Shown here in pieces: positions 1 through 12,085 of a stretch of 64,000 bases of DNA. Origin of the DNA: Vitellaria paradoxa (taxonomy: Eukaryota; Streptophyta; Magnoliopsida; Ericales; Sapotaceae). The notes below the pieces were generated by a model. The model worked only from the letters and a program-made list of their open reading frames with translations. It searched no databases and was not told the origin of the DNA. The stretch is from positions 4,657,062 to 4,721,061 of the forward strand of contig CM034241.1 in NCBI GenBank assembly GCA_019916065.1, written 5' to 3'. The position numbers and the translations under genes are program-made. Numbering within the stretch: the first letter of the stretch is position 1; the number at the start of each line of letters is the position of its first letter.

Positions 1-2908
1 CACATATTTTGATTTGATATTTGTCCTAGCCATCATTAAAATTTTATCACGTCATCACTTATTATATATTCGTATAATAAAACACATCATTTGAATTTGA
101 AATTTAAAATTTAAATAAATATATATATTATAATTTGTAAAATTATACAAATTATATTTTACTTGTATTATCTATTATTAGTAATTAATATATGGATATC
201 TATTAGATAAAGTTAACTATTTTTTTATTTAAAAAATATATTTAAATTTTAAATATATACATTTTTATGCTATGTATCATTTATACAACAAGGAAGTTTA
301 AAATTTTAACTTTAAGATATTTTCAACTGTTGAATTTGTTAAATAGATAGGATTATTTTTCTTTTTTTCTCACTCTTCTCATATTGTTTTAATACCTTTT
401 ATATAAATGATTTTAAATTAATATTTTAAAATTGTGATAAATTTTGTAATAAATAATAAATTTTATACTTTAATCTCTTTTGATTAATGTTTTTTATTTT
501 TATAGGTTATTTTTACATTTTATTATATAAGATTGCTTTATAAATTTAAGTTTGAGTTATTTACATGTCAAATTATATTTTTGTGCCTTCAGGTATGGGC
601 AATTGCTAGTATATTATGTAAGTAAAAATACTTTTGAGTCAGAAAAATATATCATGAATGATGTGGAGGTGGTAGAATTATGAACTAAAATAGTTTTTTT
701 TTTTTTTTTTGCATTTATTATTTTCAAAATCCATAAGTATCCTGCCTCATTCTATACTTTTTATGGTAAATATTTTTGATTGCGTAACCTTACTCATTAT
801 CTAAATATTTTTCTGATCATTTGGCATCTGGTATTAATAATATTTGTAAAGTAATTAAATGACGCTATTTCAATATTCAAATGACTAGAGATTTATTATT
901 ACATAACAATTGTTTATGTTGTAGCTAAATACCTAACTGTTTATCTTTGAATATTCGCTTATACTTTTAGATTTTGTAAAATTTGAATTTTTGCTCAAAT
1001 AATACTACTTTTAAAAAATATTTACAATTTAAAACTTTTTTAAAAATAATTCTTTATCCAATATTTTTTCTACTACATCATATCTTATTTTAAGAAAGAA
1101 GTTTAAATTATAAACAAGTATCTAAAAAAATTAGAAAAAGTGAAAGAGTGTATTTTCATGGAGGTGGCCAAAAAGACAACCTAAGTGGAAAGAAAAGAAA
1201 TACCTCTATTCATTGAACAAATCTAATAGTTAAGAATATCTCAAATTCAAATTCTTGAAATTTCTTATTACATATAGATATTGTACAATTTTATTTTCTG
1301 CTGCCGCACTAGGAGTTTATCCCTCCTTGATTTTATCCTCATCTTACAATGATTAATTTTCTTATCTTCCATTTTCTCTTATAACTACTATAGTTAATTT
1401 TGCATTTATGATTTAAAGTGTCATTTAATAGCCATTTTATTATTACTTGATTTTTTAATATTTATTAACTTTGAGAGCATAAATAAAAATTTATATCCTT
1501 ACATTATATATTGATACAAAATAAATTGATATTTATTACACAACAATTGTTTATGTTATAGTTGAACACTTAATTGTTTATTTTTGGATATTCGCTTACA
1601 TTTTTAGATTTTGCAAATTTGAATTTCTGCTCAAATAATATTATTTTTCAAAAATATTCCCAATTTAATACTCTTTTAAAAATAATTTCCAATATAATAT
1701 TTTTCCTACTATGAGTGCATTTAGAGTCCAAAAAAAAAAAAAAAAAAAAAAATCAAAAGGTGAGATTGATATGATATAAAAATGACAGGTGACAAAATTT
1801 GATTAAAGAGATTTGAAAACTTTTGAAATTTTTTTAAAGTTTTTTGATTTTTTTAGGGTTCCAAACGAACCCTATATCATATCTTATTTTTAGAAAGATA
1901 TTTAAATTATAGAAAAGTATTCAAAAAATTGAAAAGAGTGATAGAGTATGTTTTTATGTGAAGTGATTGAAAAGACAAAGTGGTAAGTTATCATCATTTC
2001 ATTCTATAAATTCAATTTTTATCCTCGTGTGATATATCAAGCAGTTATCATCCACGTTTATAATATATCAACTTCATTATATTTATAATTTTTTTATTTA
2101 TGTGGTTACTTGATTTCAATATTTTATAATTTTTTAATAAATAATTTTGCTGCTTAAAAGTTAGAAGAATGAGATAAAAAATTACACTGGATAGATCTTC
2201 TTAAATGTTTCGCCTAAAACCCTAAATGTCTAGACACGACACTATAAAATAGATTGTTGTGGTCGTCATTTTTTTTAAATGGTGTTTGAATGGTAAAAAA
2301 ATTAAAAAAGTTGGTGTAAAAATTACACATGGCGAAATTGAAAAAAATTTGTAACTTCTTATAAGTTTTGATGGATTTGGGCATACCAAACAACACCTTA
2401 ATATGCTTAATGTTGGCATAGATAGAAAGTTATGGGTCCCCTTAAGGCTAATGGAAGTTTAGCCGATTGTTAACTTTAGAGAGTTTAGGAATTAGTTTAG
2501 ATGTGTGCAAATTAATCCAGACATTTCGAGTCATATAAAAAAATAAACTTATAATTTATTATTACTTTATTGAAATTGCGTCCCAAATTAGTATTTTTAA
2601 TTAGTAGGGATAAAAATTAAATTTGCCTAGAAAGAACCGGAGGTTTATTTTTACAATAAAATTATTAATTAAAATTAATTATAATAACATAACAAAATTT
2701 ACGAGAATAATTAAAAAATAAAAAATGTCTTAATAAAAATTAATCATTTTAATAATAAATTCAACTTGTGCATATGCGCTGTTATTTTCGTAGCAAAATG
2801 CCACGTGTCCGCCCAAGTTTTCCTATATATTGCCTTGTTGGAGGCACCCACACAACCGCTGCATCCTCCTCTTCTTCCATTAATCCTAATATTATTAAGG
2901 AAAGAAGC
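1..2908. repeat. Segmental-duplication copy A, 5' flank of a P450 pseudogene
   Basis: AT-rich non-coding DNA that recurs almost base for base at 18018-20922 (copy B) and, with more substitutions, at 56479-59367 (copy C). Homopolymer lengths and scattered single-base changes are the main differences. No coding region is convincing: the short minus-strand reading frames near 2214-2419 are repeated in all three copies only because the DNA is repeated. The last 100 bases carry the relic promoter of the P450 pseudogene, with a TATATATT stretch near 2823 and a CACGTG core near 2801. Confidence 0.9.
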
Positions 2909-4217
2909 ATGGATGCCTTCTTCTTCACATATCTATTGCCCAGAGTAATCTTCATTGCATCACTGTTCCTCATCTTCCAAGCCAAAAAAACCCAACATCT
3001 CAAATCTTCCACCGGGCTCCACTGGTTGGCCAAAAGTCGGAGAAAGCGTGAAGTTCGAACCTCCCTGTTGGGAGAGAAAATGGCTGTGTTTTGCGGGCCA
3101 GCAGGTAAAAATTTCTTGTTTTGAAACGATTCAAATCGTATAATTGATTTGATTTTAGAATAAAAAATTGATTTGATTTAATATGTTAAATTTTGTGTTT
3201 GAAATACATATTAGAATTTAATAATTTATTTGAATTGATTTAAAAGAAATATTAAATTTGATTATATTAATAAAAAAAAGATAAGATAAAATATGATATA
3301 TGAAAATAAATTTATCTACTTACTTAAATGTTTTAAGAAAATAATGAAATATTATTATATTTTATTTTATTTTTTATAGCGAATTTTAAATGTTATAAAA
3401 ATTTTAAAATTTAAATTATGAAATAAAATTAAATTCAACTCATAAAATTTTATTCTGGTTTCAATCATAAAAGTTTGTAAAAAGTCTTCCTACAATTTTA
3501 TCTGTATAATAAAATAGAACATTTTTTTTAAATATTTCTTTCACAAACTAAGATCTAACAGTTATGAATTATTTTTCATTCATTTGACGATTGAGATCAT
3601 TTTTATATTTTTAACTTCTTGCTTAATTTTTATTTTAATAGAATTTATTACCATCTATCTCATAAAACTATATGAGTATTTTAAAATTCACCATATTTCA
3701 AAGGTGGAGATGATAGGCAAATCAAAACTACCAACTTAAATTTTACTTAATTATGGTTTTTAAGAAATTGAACGTATCATAATTTGAATTTTATTTTATG
3801 GTGGTTATCAAAAATTAATTAAAGAGAGAAAGAACAAAATAAATGTAGTAACTGATAGAGTTTAAAATTTTAAAAAAAATTAAAACTCATAAATTATTAT
3901 AATTTTTTTGATTTGAACTTTTTATCCTTCTAAAGTTTTAAATATATAAGAAATTTAATATTAATTTTACGGAGAGTGCACGAGTTATTCCTCAACTGCA
4001 AAAGGCGATAACCCTCGCCCTCAGTTCCCAACCCGATTCCAAAGGAATGGTGGAGGAGGTAAATCACCGTATACAATAGATAGGAGAATCAGTGTCTGGT
4101 GCTCACAAAGAGCCACCTGTGGGGTGAAACTCCGACGCTGTGGCGGCCAGGACTCGATCTTGCATCCACGGCTACAATCTACTGTTTGAAGACCAAAATT
4201 GCTACACTCGCGGGGGC
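2909..4217 (+). pseudogene. CYP716-like P450 pseudogene, copy A (exon 1 and part of intron 1 only)
   Basis: The ATG at 2909 starts an N-terminal membrane anchor (MDAFFFTYLLPRVIFIASLF) like that of the intact P450 at 52929. After about 28 codons the frame shifts in the run of A's before the proline-rich hinge. About 70 bases that encode the region around [10 protein letters not shown] in the intact gene are missing, and exon 1 ends at the GT donor after 3104 (motif [12 protein letters not shown] still readable). Intron 1 follows and is cut off at 4217 where a CACTA element begins. Exon 2 is absent here but present in copies B and C. The same exon 1 lesions occur in all three copies, so the gene was already dead before duplication. 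No function is expected. Confidence 0.88.
3974..4217 (-). mobile_element. tRNA-derived SINE in pseudogene intron 1 (copy A, truncated by CACTA junction)
   Basis: On the minus strand the segment from 4217 leftwards contains an A-box-like stretch (TGGTCTTCAAACAG) and a B-box-like stretch (GATCGAGTCCTGG), the arrangement of a tRNA-derived SINE. In copy C the equivalent element (60433-60701) is bracketed by a direct repeat, GAGTGCACGRGTTATTC, consistent with a long SINE target duplication. The same element sits at 21989-22246 in copy B, so it was inserted before duplication. Here only the repeat at the left end is kept. Confidence 0.6.
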
Positions 4218-4219
4218 TT

Positions 4220-6015
4220 CACTACTACAAAAATGCATAAACATCACAACTTTTAAGCGTGATGTTTCACTTTTTATCTCAGTCACAAAAGCGTGATTGA
4301 TCCAAGTGAGATTATAAGTCACCTCTTTTTTATCACAGTTTACAACCGTGATCGAAAACTTACAACAATCACACACTAAAAGCGTGATATTTATGGTAAA
4401 AACTGAGATGAAAAGAAATTTCGTGTGATCTTTTATGTATTTTAATCTCACTTTTTTTTAAAAATCGTGATCAAATATAAACAAATAATCACGCTGAAAA
4501 AATAGATTAATTTTAAAAATAATAAAAATCCACATGGCAACCTACTATCACGCCATCATAGCACCGTTTGCCACCTTATCATTATAGCAACCTTATATAT
4601 TTCATATTTTTTTGTTGCTGCTGAGAATCGAACCCCTGCCATTCATTTGGAAGTTAGTGTAGTTGACCGCTAGTCCAACCTATCATTTATATATACATTT
4701 TGTAAATTAATATATATAAACAAATTTTTATCACTTTAGGGGTTATTAAAAGTAATAAAATTATATTATTTTAAGTTTTTACAATAATTTATTATGACTT
4801 TTGTCAACCAATTAGTAGTTAAAAGTTGCATTTTTCTTGATCAATTGATTGGAAAAATGATAAAAAATTTACTTTTATTTAATTATTTTAACTTTTTGCA
4901 ACAACTTGAAATCGTAAGTAATATATAGAACAATGTGAATACTTAATAAATAATTTATAAATATCTATTATATTTAATTAAAAATAATCTCAAATCTTTT
5001 TCTTATTTTCCTTTACTCTTTGTGTATAGCATATATTTAATCATAACTCACTATTTATAATATATTTTTCTTTATTTTGTATTATATTTTTAAAAGTAGT
5101 TAGGTCGCGTTTAGTTTTAGTTCTGGAAAATTATTGTTCAAAACAAAATTTTTGAAAACTATTTTAAAAATTGATTTGTAATACAAAAAATATTTTCAAT
5201 GATTATATTCAAAAATTAGTTCTAAAAAAACAAAAAAATGAAAATTTTTATTATTTTTATTTGTAAATTTTTATCACTTTCAACAAAATATAAAATAATG
5301 TCACTTTTAATATAAATAATATTAAAGATACACTAAATATTTATTAGATACTAAATATTTAATATTCAACTCGTTATAAGTTATACAAATTATGAAAACT
5401 ACTTCCATATATTTACTGAAAAAATAATAATTATATATTTAGCGTTATTTAAATTTGATTTGATAAATTTAGTTTTAACATTAATTTAAAATTTTTTTGT
5501 TTATTGATTTATGATTATAGTTTTTATATCATATTCAATTAATTAAAATTAATAAATAAATGTTACAATAAATTTTACAAAATCTAGTTTAAATCATATA
5601 AGATGATAAACAAAATTATTTCAGAGAGATATAAAGAAAAAAATAACAATATTATCTCTCATTCTTTTAATTATCTCGCTTTTTTTAAGATATAATTTTA
5701 CTCACTTTTTGATCTCAGTTTTTTTTAGAGATGTTTTCACTGATCTTTTATCTCAGTTTTTTCTAGAGATAGTTTTCACTAATTTTTTATCTCAGTTTTT
5801 TGTTGAGATGGTTTCCACTGATTTTTTATCTCGTTTTAAATACAATCACGGTTTTAACAAAAATGAGATAAAAAGTATTAAAAGTAACTTTTTATCTCAG
5901 TTTTTTAATTAGACTGAGATAAAAAGTTTAACTCACAAATCTTTATCACGTTTTTTCTAAAACCGTGATCTTTATGAATTTCTTAGTGTGATTTTTATCA
6001 ATTATTGTAGTAGTG
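4220..6015. mobile_element. Non-autonomous CACTA (En/Spm) DNA transposon
   Basis: The element begins CACTACTACAAAAATGC and ends with the reverse complement of CACTACTACAATAATTG, the classic CACTA terminal inverted repeat. Both ends carry subterminal repeats of ATCACG and TTTTATCTCAGT type, in opposite orientation at the two ends. No transposase reading frame is present in the 1.8 kb, so it is non-autonomous. The bases on the two sides are ctt and ttt, so the target duplication is 2 bp (tt), or 3 bp with one mismatch. The left flank is P450-pseudogene intron and the right flank is LPP 3' DNA; these two sequences are about 25 kb apart in the complete unit. Confidence 0.92.
4613..4685 (-). other. 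tRNA-like sequence captured inside the CACTA element
   Basis: Read on the minus strand, the segment contains GACTAGCGGTCAA followed about 30 bases later by GGGGTTCGATTCTC. These resemble the internal pol III A and B boxes of a tRNA. The two ends do not pair into a proper acceptor stem, so I do not call a functional tRNA gene. It is most likely a tRNA or SINE fragment carried by the transposon. Confidence 0.45.
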
Positions 6016-9000
6016 TTTGTAAAATTAATTAAGCTGAACAATGTAGATTTAGCATGTTTAAACAAGCAGAATACTTTTGATTGTGGTGTTGCTAGCACCC
6101 AAAAAAAAAAAAAAAAGTATAGTTGTTTTTCAACTCCTGTACTTAATGTAAAAATTACTTATATTTTTTAAATTTTAAAAACTTTTTTTTATATCTTGTA
6201 ATTTGGGTTAAAGTAAAATTATAAATGGTGTTAACTTTTCAAGTAAAAAAATAAAAATACCCATTAAAAATTAAATAGAATCAATGGGTGCAAGGTTTGG
6301 TAATATAAAATACAAAAAGTATAAATGTAATATTTAAACTTATTTAGAGTAAAATTGTTATGTTTGACAAAATTTTTAACATTTTTACTTTAATCTAAAG
6401 TATAAGGAACGTAAAGATAGATTTTTAAAATTTGGAATTATAAATAATTTTCACTTTAAGTACATAAAGGTAAAACGATAATTGCTACAAAAAAAAAAAA
6501 AAGAAAAAAAACTCTAGAATGAGCTTCTTTTGATAGGTTTTTGTTTGGTAACGTTTTTATTTTTTGTTTATATTTTTAAAGTTTTATAAATTGCCAATAG
6601 AACATGTCTCTGCTACTATTTTATCTGAATAAGTTCATATCAAGAAAATCATGTTCTATTGCATTCACAAATGCAAATTTTGATGGCGTGCACAACTAAA
6701 CCGGTCAAACCAAATCAAACCGGCTCTTTTGATGTGGTTCTTTTAATCGACGGTTTTTGGTTATAGTTTGAAAAATTGTACAGTTCAGTTCGACTTGCGA
6801 TTAGAGAGATAGGTTAATCGAACAAAATGAATACTATTGTATATAGTATGTTAAATATATAAATTAAACAAAGCATAAAAGTATTTGTATCGTATATAAT
6901 TACTAATCATTAATTAAATCTAAATCTACATTTAAAATGCCGTCCAACTCCATTTTTAGATTCTATTTTCTTACAATCGTTTTAATTAATAAGAAGATAT
7001 GTGTAGACCAATTTAAAGACAAATACAAAGTTGCAAACGGAACAGAAGCTAATGTTTAGCTGAATTGATTCGACCGCAGAACTAATCTTCCATTGTAGAC
7101 GTGCACGATATCTAAGGATCAAGATGGGTTCAATTTTTACGGAAGAGATGACCATTATTTAATTTGTAATTAATTTCATTTCCTATTTGCCTTAAAAGAT
7201 TCTGAAGGAGCTTTCTTATTCTCCTCTAGTGTTTTCTATTGTACATGTTGGGGTGCTTCGGAAAAAAAAAAAAAAAAAGGGTTCGCAAATCTTGGGGATT
7301 TGTAGTTCATCTAAAGTTTAAGATTGTGAGAAGTAAGAAATGCTATATCATATGTTAATTGGCATTGTTTTGTAGTGCTTTCATTGCTCTCTCTCTCTCT
7401 CTCTCTCACACACATATATGAATTCTGTCCCTCTATTCATTTCTGTCACGAGGTACATTTTTTTGTGAGATTTTATGAAATTATGTCTTTTTCTTCACAA
7501 TCTATGTTTGGGCTTATGTTTTTGTGTGCTTGTATGGAGAAACTAATAGTTTCATATTTTCTTAATGATCTGAAGTGCTCTCCTTGTTTCTTTGCCCGGT
7601 CAATTGTTTCAAACCCTGTGACCCAGGATCTTGTTTCTGCCTGTGGGAGGATGAGTCATATAAATCTGACTCATTTGGATCTCTTTGTCCCAGAAAACGT
7701 TATCTGGGGGCAGATAGCTTGGAGTTAGAATATATATATATATATATATATATTTTCAGATAGCATTCGGAGGATACTCAGCTCTTCTGCAATGCTAAGG
7801 CAGCAGTTTCAGCTGGAGCTAAATCACTGGATATGCTTCCTCTTCTTTTAGGATGTATTTGGATCAAGAATTTATCAAAGGAAAAAAGGAAAAAAGAAAA
7901 GATAGGGATTGAAAATTATTACTCATATTTGGTTTGCAGTTGAAAATGAAAGAAAAAGTGGATGGAGTTTGAGAAATTAAAAATAATTAAATTAAAAAAC
8001 TAATTAATTGATTATTGTCTTCTATTTATATTTTTGGGTCTATTCAAAACAAGATGTATTTGGAATTTGATTTTTTTTCTTCCTATTTTTTCTACCTTTT
8101 ACTTTTCTCTTCACTCTACTTTTCTCTCCCGGCGAATTTTCTCTCCAAACACCTCCTTAGTCTTTTTGATTTTTTGTTTTGTTTTATTGTTTTTTAATAT
8201 TTTACTTTTTGAGTATAACTATACATATGTAAAATTGTCTGTCCACAACCATATTTTTCAACAATTACAATAGTGGATCATATGTTTGTTCCCTCTTTTT
8301 TTTTTTTTTTTTTTTTTGAGAAATTGAGTAAAAGAAAAGGCTAACTTTTTCGGAACATTAAAAAAAAAAAAAAAAGAAGAGAGAGAGTGAGGGAATGATA
8401 TAATTTCTATTATGCTCGTGTGACCTTAGTTAACATGAGTGAACACATGCTTCCGCATCTACTCTTTATTGGCTCAATTTCAGTTATTGGCTCAATTTCA
8501 GGGAATAAATTTATGTGCTTCCTCGTGTACCCCTTTGACTTCTCATAATTAAATTTCATCTCATTTTGTTGGCTATTATTTACTAACCTATTGGATATGG
8601 GTATTCCAACCGTGCAAACAAGAAATTATGAGACTTTTAATCGAGGGCATAACATTATTCCTATATTTTTAGTATTTTTCCACAAAACCAAATTCAATAA
8701 TCTAATGTGTAAAATTAAAAATCAATATACACATACACATAGAGGATCAAATTCATTACATTATCGTTATCATTGTTGGAGACTTAAGTCCACATATTGA
8801 GCTATGCATTTATGAAATTCTAAGCACCATATCTTCCTATATTATTCATATACCCATCAACTCGGTTATTAAGCTATATTTCTTCACATCTTCACAGCTA
8901 CCACACAGTTTAATTAGTGAAAGATGTGAAGTGACAAAAGCTCAAAAATCTAGGAAAAACATTTGGCAATGGGACAACACTTGACATAGGTGTCGTGTAC

Positions 9001-10087
9001 ACGAGAAAAAGGACGCCGTGCGCATGCCAGACTCTTATACACCAAGCCCAAACCATCCACACCCCGTGTGTGTGAAGAGGGACTTCGCAGGCTCACGTCA
9101 CTCGACTCACCACTTCATGTGCACCAGACTCCCTTATCTGTGCACACAGCGACTCCAAACCCAGAAAATATTATACGTGTTAAGCAATAAGCTTAATCAT
9201 GGCCAAAATCTAACTCAACTTCGACTTTTTTTTTTTTTGGTAAGTAACCCAATTTTGACTAAAAACTTTGACTGTTTTTTTTTTAAGTAACCCAACTTTG
9301 ACTAAAAACTTCGACTTTTTTTTTTTTGGTAAGTAATTCAATTTTGACTAAAAACTTCGACTTATTTTTTTTTGGTATGTAACCCAATTTTGACTAAAAA
9401 CTTCGACTTTTTTTTTGTAAGTAACCCAGCTTTGACTAAAAACTTTGACTTTTTTTTTGCCAAGTAACCCAACTTTGACTAAAAACTTTGACTTTTTTTT
9501 TTATTAGATAAGTAACCCAACTTTGACTAAAAACTTCAACTTTTTTTTTTTTATAAGTAACCTAACTTTGACTAAAAACTTTGACTTTTTTTTTTTTTTT
9601 TTTTAAGTAGTCCAACTTTGACTAAAAGCTGCCTCAACCACTAATCCATCCAACTAACCAAACTCGATCCAAACTAGCCCGACAAACATCACATAACTTC
9701 GTAAACAATATAAAACACAATAAAGAAATCCGAGTAATTACATATGGAAATTATTAAACTAAGATTTGATAACTAGGATCATTATTCACAATTCGTCCGG
9801 TTAACGTTTGGACTATCTGAACGTTGTTTTTAACTATTATGTAAAACTAAAACTAAATCCACTCGAGAGCATATTATTTAGATAAGACGTAGCTTAGAAT
9901 ATAGAATGCATCCTTGAACATTAAGATGGCTGTGGCAGTACCTCATTTTTGTCGAGATTCCCACGTACATGATTTAGAAGTGGCATCAAGCAGACCTGCC
10001 AATTCCTTATACATTTACTTATATTCTTTATTTTGTTTCACTTGCTGCTGACTAGTTCGAGCAGCGGTTTTTTTTAGGAGACTAAAT
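6016..10087. repeat. Segmental-duplication block X (first part), non-coding
   Basis: Homologous to 47651-52113, starting within the 3' flank of the LPP-gamma gene and running towards the P450. It contains A-runs, a CT microsatellite at about 7386-7407, an AT microsatellite at about 7729-7752, and otherwise unrecognised DNA. A reading frame at 7375-7728 has a counterpart at 49767-50015, but the two peptides differ at many positions and start differently, so I do not treat it as a gene. Relative to X' this block lacks the 573-bp hAT element at 48468 and has an expanded minisatellite at 9218-9629. Confidence 0.85.
9218..9629. repeat. Minisatellite, nine units of about 45 bp
   Basis: Nine imperfect head-to-tail units of the form CTTYGAC, a T-run of 8-18, GTAAGTAACCCAA, TTTTGACTAAAAA. 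The T-run length varies most. The corresponding place in the duplicate block (about 51617-51690) has fewer than two units, so the array expanded or contracted after duplication. Confidence 0.9.
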
Positions 10088-10389
10088 CAAATCAAACCAA
10101 ATCAAATCAAACCAAGCCTTTTTTTACTAGGTGGAGTTGGCTATATAGATTTGTCGACGTCAATTAGATCTGTTTAGGGTCATATCCTTCGATAAATCTA
10201 GGTAGGCAAGATCGTGTTTAATAATTTCTTTCCAACTTCTCTTATGTCTTCCTATACCTCTTCTACTCCATCTCAATATTTTCACATCTTCTAACAGGTG
10301 CCTCCGCTGGACGCCTTCTAACATGGTCAAACAATCTTAATCGGTTTTCTCTCATTTTATATTCAATCGGTGCGATTCCTACTTTGCCC

Positions 10390-12060
10390 CTAATCTTCTC
10401 GTTCCGTACTTTCACACCTTCTAACAGGTGTCTCCGCTGGACGCCTTCTAACATGACCAAACCATCTTAATCGATTTTCTCTCATTTTATCTTTAATTGG
10501 TGCTATTCCTACTTTGCCCCTAATCTCCTCGTTCCTAATCATATCTTTCCTTGTAATCCTGCACATCCACCTTAGCATCCTCATCTCCGCAATTGCCATC
10601 TTCTGACCATGATTATGTTTTACTGCCCAACACTCTGATCCATATAGCAGCACTGGTCTAATCGCCACCTTATAATGCTTTCCTTTCACCTTGAGGGGGA
10701 CTTTTCGGTCGCACAAGACCCCCGAAACACTCCTCCATTTGGTCCACCTAACTTGAATCCTGTGACTTACATCAGTATTAATCCTTCCATCTTGTTGCAC
10801 CATAGATCCAAGGTACCTAAATTTATCTTTCTCTACAATCTTTTGTGTGCCTAAATTTACTTCTATACTACTCGTTATCCTACTTTGACTAAACTTACAT
10901 TCCATATATTCCGTTTTGCATCGGCTTAGCCTAAACTCTTTTGTTTCTAATGTTTCCCGCCACAATTCTAACTTAGCATTCATTCCTTCTCTCGTCTCAT
11001 CTACTAAAATAATATCATCTACAAATAGCATACACCACGGTACCTCATCCTAAATATGTCTTGTAATCTCATCCATAACTAAAGCAAATAAATACGGACT
11101 TAACGTTGAGCCTTGATGTAAACCAATCGTGATAGGAAACTCGTTAGTCTCTCCACCAGTCGTCCATATAAATGTCATGGCTCTATTATACATGTCCTTT
11201 ATCGCCTCAATATATGCGACACACGCTCCTTTCTTTTCCAATACTCTCCATAGAATCTCCTTAGGAACCTGGTCATATGCCTTCTCTAAATTAATGAATA
11301 CTATATGTAAATCTTTTTAACCTTCTCTATATTGTTCCATTAACCTCCTCAAAAGAAAGCTAGCCTCCATGGTTGATCTTCTAGGCATGAAACCAAATTG
11401 ATTCTCTGAAATGTTTGTTGTCCTTCTTAGTCTTCTCTCAATAACTCTCTCCCATAATTTCATCGTATGGCTCATCAATTTAATTCTGCGGTAGTTCACA
11501 CAGTTCTGAATATCTCCTTTGTTCTTGTATATGAGTATAAGGATACTTTTCCTCCATGCATCAGTCATCTTCTTGCTCTTTAGCATTACATTAAAAAGTT
11601 TTGTCAATCAACTTATGCCATCCTCTCCTAAGCACCTCCAAACCTCAATAGGGATACCATCTGGCCCAACCGCTTTCCAATTCTTCATCTTTTTTAATAC
11701 TTCTTTTACTTCTTCACTACTGATTCTCCTATAGAACATAAAATTTAATTCTTCCCTAAAAGTGGTAAACTGCCCCAATTGTATGTCACTACTACTGCTT
11801 TCATTAAATAACTTGTAGAAGTAGCTCTTCCAATGCTCCTTTATCTCATCTTCATTTACTAATACCTTTTCATCCTCATCTTATATGCATTTAACTTGGT
11901 TTAAATCCTTGATCCGTCTATCTCTGGATTTAACAAGCTTGAATATCTCTCTTTTGCCCTCCTTAGTGTCAAGTCGCTTATATAAATCCTCAAATGTCTT
12001 TGCTTTAGCCTTACTAACTACCTTTTTGATTTTTTCTTTTTGCTTTTCTATACCTCTCCA
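10390..12060 (-). pseudogene. LINE reverse transcriptase domain (broken)
   Basis: Minus-strand fragments in order from right to left: the thumb/finger entry with YRRIKLMSHTMKLWERV and QFGFMPRRST (11317-11607), then [20 protein letters not shown] (11050-11241), then the catalytic MLFVDDIILVDE and the C-terminal RMLRWM and RLRWFGHVRRRP region (10390-11031). The FVDD box is intact, but stops and frame changes separate the pieces. A short direct duplication near 10290-10460 repeats the C-terminal GHVRRRPAE segment. RTE-type identity rests on the motif set and on the endonuclease-RT order. Confidence 0.85.
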
Positions 12061-12085
12061 AGTTCACTTAATTTCGGTCGTTTTG

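Noticed and set aside
2214..2419. Overlapping minus-strand frames of 60-65 codons, repeated near 20228 and 58674
   Set aside because: They recur only because the DNA block is triplicated. The composition is AT-rich and low in complexity, two frames overlap, and copy C shows amino-acid changes without any bias to silent sites.
7375..7728. A 117-codon reading frame in block X with a related 82-codon frame at 49767-50015
   Set aside because: The two peptides differ at many residues, start at different places and match no family I know. The first overlaps a CT microsatellite. Divergence looks neutral, so I do not call a gene.
9218..9629. Regularly spaced repeats resembling a CRISPR array
   Set aside because: Units are directly adjacent with no unique spacers, the variable part is only a T-run, and the genome is a plant's.
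10390..11031. Reverse transcriptase frame as a possible host gene
   Set aside because: It is part of a LINE with an endonuclease upstream, target-site repeats, and frameshifts, and the site is empty in the duplicate block.
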